Source: Rhodanobacteraceae bacterium (GTDB lineage: Bacteria; Pseudomonadota; Gammaproteobacteria; Xanthomonadales; Rhodanobacteraceae). From it: DNA of 9,587 nucleotides. Each line of letters begins with the position of its first letter. The first letter of the stretch is position 1. Below are positions 6,281 to 9,587 of this stretch, in pieces. Below the pieces are notes generated by a model, which did no database searches, was not told the origin of the DNA, and saw only the letters and a program-made list of their open reading frames with translations. Both the position numbers and the translations under genes were made by a program. The stretch lies in assembly GCA_012270595.1 (NCBI GenBank), contig JAAXIA010000063.1, forward strand, positions 1-9,587. Direction: 5' to 3'.

Positions 6281-7654
6281 CTACCCCATCGGTGGCAAAT
6301 TACCGCCCATACCCCTCATCGCACCGCGCATCTGTCGCAGAAGGCCCTTGCCACCACCACGCGAAAGCCTGGACATCATCTTTTCCATCTGCATGTACTG
6401 TTTAAGCAGACGATTGACGTCGGCCGGCTGGGTACCTGAGCCTTTCGCCACGCGGGCACGACGCGAGCCATTTAGCGTATTGGGATGGCGACGCTCTTTC
6501 CTGGTCATGGACTGAATAATGGCGACCATGCGCTTGATCTGCCCATCATCAACGCTGGACTTCACTTTATCAAACTGCTTCACGGTGCCGGGCAACTTAT
6601 CCATCAAGCCAGTCAGACCACCCATGTTGTTCATCTGCTCCAATTGCTGACGCATGTCGTCGAGATCAAAACGCTTGCCCTTCATCACTTTGGCAACAAG
6701 CTTTTGCGCCTTCTCACGATCAACCTTGCGCTCAACCTCTTCCACCAATGAGAGCACATCCCCCATGCCCAGAATACGCTGCGCCACACGATCGGCATGG
6801 AAAGGTTCCAGTGCGTCGGTCTTCTCACCCGTGCCCAGAAATTTGATGGGCTTCCCGGTCACATGGCGCACCGATAATGCAGCACCACCACGCGCGTCAC
6901 CATCGGTTTTGGTAAGCACCACCCCGGTCAAAGGCAATACCTCATTAAACGTTCTGGCTGTGATGGCGGCATCCTGACCGGTCATCGCGTCCACCACAAA
7001 TAAAGTTTCAATCGGCGTTATCGCGGCATGAAGCGCCTTGATTTCGGCCATCATTGTCTCATCCACGTGCAAGCGCCCAGCGGTATCAACCAGCAGCACA
7101 TCGACCAGCTCACGCTTCGCAGCAGCCATAGCCGCGCGAGCAATAGCTATCGGGTCCTGCCCCACTGCAGACGGGAAAAAGATCACGCCGACCTGTTGTG
7201 CCAGCATACGCAACTGTTCAATGGCCGCTGGACGATATACATCACAGCTCACCAGCATCACTTTTTTCTTTTTCCGCTCCCTCAGAAAGTGTGCGAGTTT
7301 GGCCGCTATGGTCGTCTTTCCCGCACCCTGCAAACCCGCCAAAAGCAGCACTGCAGGAGGTTGCTGGGCCAAGTTGAGTTGGGTATTGGCCACTCCCATC
7401 AGTTTGGTCAGTTCATCGCTAACCTCCTTCACCAAGGTCTGCCCCGGAGTCAGACTTTTGACAATTTCCTGACCTACCGCACGCACCTTCACCCGTTCAA
7501 TCAGGGCCTGAACTACTGGCAGTGCCACGTCAGCTTCAAGCAGGGCAATACGTATTTCACGCAGGGACTCGCGAATATTCTCCCCGGTCAGGCGGCCACG
7601 ACCGCGAAGGCGGTTGACCGTAGTGGACAAACGTTGACTGAGTGATTCAAACAT
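6281..7654 (-). CDS. ffh: Signal recognition particle protein Ffh
   Basis: Ffh is the SRP54 GTPase that, with 4.5S RNA, binds signal sequences of nascent membrane proteins and docks with FtsY. The 457-residue protein has an N domain (1-90, with ALLEADVALPVV), a G domain (about 100-295) and a methionine-rich M domain (about 325-457). Visible GTPase elements are the P-loop GLQGAGKTT (107-115), DVYRPAA (138-144), DTAGR (190-194), TKTDGDARGG (248-257) and GTGEK (274-278). The M domain has the RNA-binding region starting SRRARVAKGSG (397-407) and ends in a Met/Gly-rich tail. The ATG gives the family start MFESLSQRLS, though its Shine-Dalgarno (GTAAAG) is weak. It is transcribed alone, upstream of the rpsP operon. 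Confidence 0.97.
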   Translation of the reverse strand: MFESLSQRLSTTVNRLRGRGRLTGENIRESLREIRIALLEADVALPVVQALIERVKVRAVGQEIVKSLTPGQTLVKEVSDELTKLMGVANTQLNLAQQPPAVLLLAGLQGAGKTTIAAKLAHFLRERKKKKVMLVSCDVYRPAAIEQLRMLAQQVGVIFFPSAVGQDPIAIARAAMAAAKRELVDVLLVDTAGRLHVDETMMAEIKALHAAITPIETLFVVDAMTGQDAAITARTFNEVLPLTGVVLTKTDGDARGGAALSVRHVTGKPIKFLGTGEKTDALEPFHADRVAQRILGMGDVLSLVEEVERKVDREKAQKLVAKVMKGKRFDLDDMRQQLEQMNNMGGLTGLMDKLPGTVKQFDKVKSSVDDGQIKRMVAIIQSMTRKERRHPNTLNGSRRARVAKGSGTQPADVNRLLKQYMQMEKMMSRLSRGGGKGLLRQMRGAMRGMGGNLPPMG

Positions 7655-7692
7655 GGCTTTACTTTTTGGTTACCAAGATGAGCCGCCCAGTC

Positions 7693-7721
7693 ATTATAAC
7701 CCGTGCCAATAGACTTTCGCT
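7693..7721 (-). promoter_or_regulatory. Candidate ffh promoter with consensus -10
   Basis: On the minus strand a perfect TATAAT (7698-7693) lies 38 bases before the ffh ATG, giving a short leader of about 32 bases. The -35 position, AGCGAA (7721-7716) at 17-base spacing, is poor. The leader also contains TTGGT-T-ACCAA (7666-7676), a near-palindrome 12 bases from the start codon that could partly hide the ribosome binding region. Confidence 0.45.
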
Positions 7722-7753
7722 GGCCTAACCTGACGACAGGCTAAACGCAAGAG

Positions 7754-7786
7754 CCTTGGCAAAGCATCTCGCTATCCACGCCAAGG
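7754..7786. repeat. Inverted repeat just after the cupin gene
   Basis: CCTTGGC (7754-7760) and GCCAAGG (7780-7786) are perfect complements over a 19-base loop, immediately downstream of the cupin stop codon on the minus strand. No T-tract follows. It may be the transcript end of the cupin gene before the ffh promoter, but the long loop makes this uncertain. Confidence 0.3.
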
Positions 7787-7787
7787 A

Positions 7788-8132
7788 CTATCTGGGGTCG
7801 ATAAAAACCGCCAGCCAAAGGGTGGGTGGTTCCTTGCAAGTAGCTGCCACCCGATGTTTCTGATGCGCGGGAATAAACGAATGATCCCCCGCTCGAAGCG
7901 TGCGCGTTACCTCTCCCGTCTCGGTCTGGACGGTGATGACGGCCTTTCCCTGCACCACCATAAACCATTCGTGCTGATCTTGGTCGTACCAGAAACCGGG
8001 TGGTGACGATTGCCCGGAAGACACAATGCGCTCAATACGAACGCCATCCACACCAAGCAAATCCGTAAACTGCTCGTCTTCCTGTGGAAGAGTCGGCAGG
8101 TCGTAGAAATTGACCTCGTTTGAGCTCGACAT
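7788..8132 (-). CDS. Small single-domain cupin protein, function unknown
   Basis: The 114-residue protein is a single cupin barrel with no signal peptide or membrane segment. The barrel covers about residues 30-110, with RIERIVSSG, PPGFWYDQDQ, FMVVQGKAVITV and LAVFIDPR. The first cupin motif is recognisable from E55 followed six residues later by G62, but the two histidines expected before E55 are absent (Y49/D50/Q51 region). The second motif is present as GDHSFIPAHQKH (82-93), with H93 in the metal position. A classic four-ligand metal site is therefore incomplete, though D50, D52, H54, H84 or H90 might help. No substrate can be named. It has only weak ribosome binding signals (AAAGG about 16 bases before the ATG). 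It is set between ffh and ypjD, which are often neighbours, and diverges from ypjD. Confidence 0.82.
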   Translation of the reverse strand: MSSSNEVNFYDLPTLPQEDEQFTDLLGVDGVRIERIVSSGQSSPPGFWYDQDQHEWFMVVQGKAVITVQTETGEVTRTLRAGDHSFIPAHQKHRVAATCKEPPTLWLAVFIDPR

Positions 8133-8166
8133 AACTTGTCATAAACCTTTCAGAAAAACCTCCGGG

Positions 8167-8199
8167 TAGAATAATACGCCAGTGTTTTTTTTGATGAAC
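8167..8199. promoter_or_regulatory. Possible back-to-back promoters between cupin gene and ypjD
   Basis: The 141-base gap 8133-8273 separates two divergent genes. Overlapping -10-like hexamers lie on the two strands: TAGAAT on plus (8167-8172) and TATTAT on minus (8176-8171). On minus, GTTCAT (8199-8194) is a weak -35 at 17-base spacing. No good -35 supports the plus site. A run of eight T (8185-8192) adds bendable AT-rich DNA. The assignment is weak. Confidence 0.22.
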
Positions 8200-8273
8200 A
8201 GGAACAGACACAAGCTGCGCCAACCATGGGCGACCTGCCCATTTGCAAGCTGCCTGTGCCACACTTGACAATC

Positions 8274-9071
8274 ATGTCCACGGTACTGCCTTCCATCGTT
8301 GCCATGGTGCTCTATGCACTAAGCACCGTTTTGCTCACCGCACCACTCACCGGCTGCCCCTACACTTGGCATCGCAGCGGCCTGATAACCGCCATGCTGG
8401 CGATTTTCCTGCATACCGGGGTATTGCTGGGTGCCCATGGCCTGCACTTGGACCTGCATTTTTTCGCCGCCTTATCGCTGGTTAGCTGCGTGGTCGCGCT
8501 GCTGACCTTACTGGTCAACCTGCTCCGGCCTGTCACCGGCCTTAGTCTGCTCGTATTTCCACTGGCTGCCTTGCTACTGGCGCTGGATGTGTTCGTGGCT
8601 TCACCCACACTCCCACAATCCATGGACTGGCAGATCAGTCTTCATGCCACGATCGCACTACTTTCCTACAGTCTGCTATCCATCGCCACATTGGTAGCGA
8701 TTTTGCTGGCCATCCAGGAACGTGCCTTGCGCTCACACCGTCTTGGTCGACTGCTCCAGGCATTGCCTCCGCTGACCCAGACCGAAACATTGCTCTTTCG
8801 TCTGGTGCGCACCGGTTTTATTGGACTGAGCCTGACCTTGCTCACCGGCACCTTGTTTATAACAGACACGCACGTTGAGCAACTAACGTATATGATTGCG
8901 CTAAGCGTCCTCGCCTGGCTGATTTTCGCTGCATTACTGTGGGGGCATTGGCGTCATGGTTGGCGCGGTGCGCGCGCAGTGCAACTCACCTTGCTTGGTA
9001 TGACGGCACTGGCACTAGCTTTCTTTGGTTCAAAACTCGTTCTGGAACTTCTGCATCGTCGCATCCCCTAA
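8274..9071 (+). CDS. YpjD-like inner membrane protein, CcsA/cytochrome c assembly family
   Basis: The 265-residue protein is very hydrophobic, with about eight membrane segments (near 5-25, 35-56, 62-83, 88-109, 122-146, 176-198, 206-223, 238-260). It resembles E. coli YpjD throughout. Shared features include a histidine in the second segment (H47), HATIALLSYS (H124), PPLTQTETLLFRL, TGTLF and the C-terminal LLWGHWRHGWRGAR with H225 and H228. The family is related to the haem-handling CcsA/CcmC proteins, but the tryptophan-rich WWD loop is absent, and a role in cytochrome c maturation is not shown. I chose ATG 8274 because it aligns with the start of YpjD. ATG 8226 would add 16 unconserved residues. 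Neither has a clear Shine-Dalgarno. Placement upstream of and divergent from ffh is the usual gammaproteobacterial arrangement, here with a cupin gene between. Confidence 0.83.
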   Translation: MSTVLPSIVAMVLYALSTVLLTAPLTGCPYTWHRSGLITAMLAIFLHTGVLLGAHGLHLDLHFFAALSLVSCVVALLTLLVNLLRPVTGLSLLVFPLAALLLALDVFVASPTLPQSMDWQISLHATIALLSYSLLSIATLVAILLAIQERALRSHRLGRLLQALPPLTQTETLLFRLVRTGFIGLSLTLLTGTLFITDTHVEQLTYMIALSVLAWLIFAALLWGHWRHGWRGARAVQLTLLGMTALALAFFGSKLVLELLHRRIP

Positions 9072-9155
9072 AGCTATTTTTTTGCGCAAAGCACAGACTG
9101 CGGCACCCAAGGGCAGGTCCGCTTGCCACTAGCAAATCGCCCCACAAGATAGCAC

Positions 9156-9587
9156 TCATCCGGCCGCATCCAGCGCCTGCCCGAGCCGCTCCACCCCGAC
9201 CACCTCCAATTCACCTACACGCCCTTTTTTGGGTGTATTGGCCTTGGGCACAATGGCACGCTTAAAGCCGTGTTGTGCTGCCTCTTTCAATCGCTCTTCG
9301 CCATGGGGAACCGGGCGAATTTCCCCGGATAACCCCACCTCGCCAACAACAATGAGCTTCTCCGACAAAGGGCGATCACGCAGCGAAGAGCGAACCGCCA
9401 ACAACACCGGCAAATCCACCGCAGTCTCCTGGACCCTGATACCACCAACCACATTGACAAACACATCCTGATCGTAAGCCGCAACCCCACCGTGACGATG
9501 CAACACAGCCAACAGCATCGCCAGCCGGTTCTGTTCCAGACCCAGACTCACACGACGTGGGTTACCAAGATTCGACTGGTCCACCAG
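9156..9587 (-). CDS. radA: DNA repair protein RadA, C-terminal part only
   Basis: RadA (Sms) is a RecA-like, DnaB-type helicase that promotes branch migration in recombination and repair. Only the last 143 residues are present; the protein is about 460 in E. coli and its start lies beyond the window. The visible part is the Lon-protease-like C-terminal domain: NPRRVSLGLEQNRLAMLLAVLHRHGG, QDVFVNVVGGIRV, VRSSLRDRPL and GEVGLSGEIRPVPHGEER, followed by HGFKRAIVPKAN. These match E. coli RadA closely. The first visible codons read LVDQS, so no start is expected here. The zinc finger, Walker A and KNRFG motifs are outside the window. The gene is convergent with ypjD, with 84 bases between stops and no clear terminator. 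Confidence 0.95.
   Translation of the reverse strand: MVDQSNLGNPRRVSLGLEQNRLAMLLAVLHRHGGVAAYDQDVFVNVVGGIRVQETAVDLPVLLAVRSSLRDRPLSEKLIVVGEVGLSGEIRPVPHGEERLKEAAQHGFKRAIVPKANTPKKGRVGELEVVGVERLGQALDAAG

Noticed and set aside
7028..7645. Plus-strand open frame of 205 codons
   Set aside because: It is antisense to ffh, which is certain, and its translation shows no family features.
9072..9155. Terminator between ypjD and radA
   Set aside because: There is a T-run (9077-9083) and the palindrome TTTGCGCAAA (9081-9090), but no GC-rich stem precedes the T-run on either strand.
1..9587. Novel defence system, mobile element, CRISPR or RNA gene
   Set aside because: Nearly all sequence is covered by conserved core genes; I saw no transposase, integrase, direct-repeat array, attachment site or tRNA-like structure.

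Overview
The window is an ordinary chromosomal segment of a gammaproteobacterium with a base composition near or slightly above 50% GC by eye. Three things support this. The elongation factor P gene carries the modifiable lysine (K34) and sits divergently beside epmB, the beta-lysine modification gene. The order ffh / rpsP-rimM-trmD-rplS is the classic proteobacterial one. A ypjD-type CcsA-family gene lies upstream of ffh in divergent orientation. The EF-P and L19 protein sequences and the presence of a FimX-type protein recall the Xanthomonadales and relatives, but I cannot place the genus from sequence alone.

Layout. Positions 1-431 (minus) hold most of efp, cut at its 3' end by the window edge. 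A 291-base divergent intergenic region with inverted repeats follows, then epmB (723-1733, plus) and a FimX-like REC-PAS-GGDEF-EAL protein (1902-3956, plus). A convergent junction with strong inverted repeats (3953-4015) separates it from the minus-strand ribosomal operon, which reads rpsP (6081-5824), rimM (5820-5305), trmD (5273-4530), rplS (4437-4045). Upstream of that on the same strand is ffh (7654-6281), with its own terminator and candidate promoter. A small cupin protein (8132-7788, minus) sits between ffh and the divergent ypjD-like gene (8274-9071, plus). The window ends inside radA (9587-9156, minus), of which only the C-terminal part is present.

How the genes work together. Most of the window serves translation and protein export. 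EF-P and the lysine 2,3-aminomutase EpmB relieve stalling at proline stretches; S16 and L19 are ribosomal proteins; RimM matures the 30S head around S16; TrmD makes m1G37 in tRNA; Ffh is the protein of the signal recognition particle. The FimX-like protein is the exception: all three of its signalling domains have lost their catalytic or phosphoacceptor residues, so it is best read as a c-di-GMP receptor, probably acting on type IV pili.

I found no mobile element, CRISPR array, RNA gene or clearly new system. The points most worth a second look are regulatory: a 10-base direct repeat that duplicates the Shine-Dalgarno of rplS, a hairpin built on the trmD stop codon, an 11-bp perfect stem between fimX and rplS, and nested inverted repeats in the efp/epmB intergenic region.
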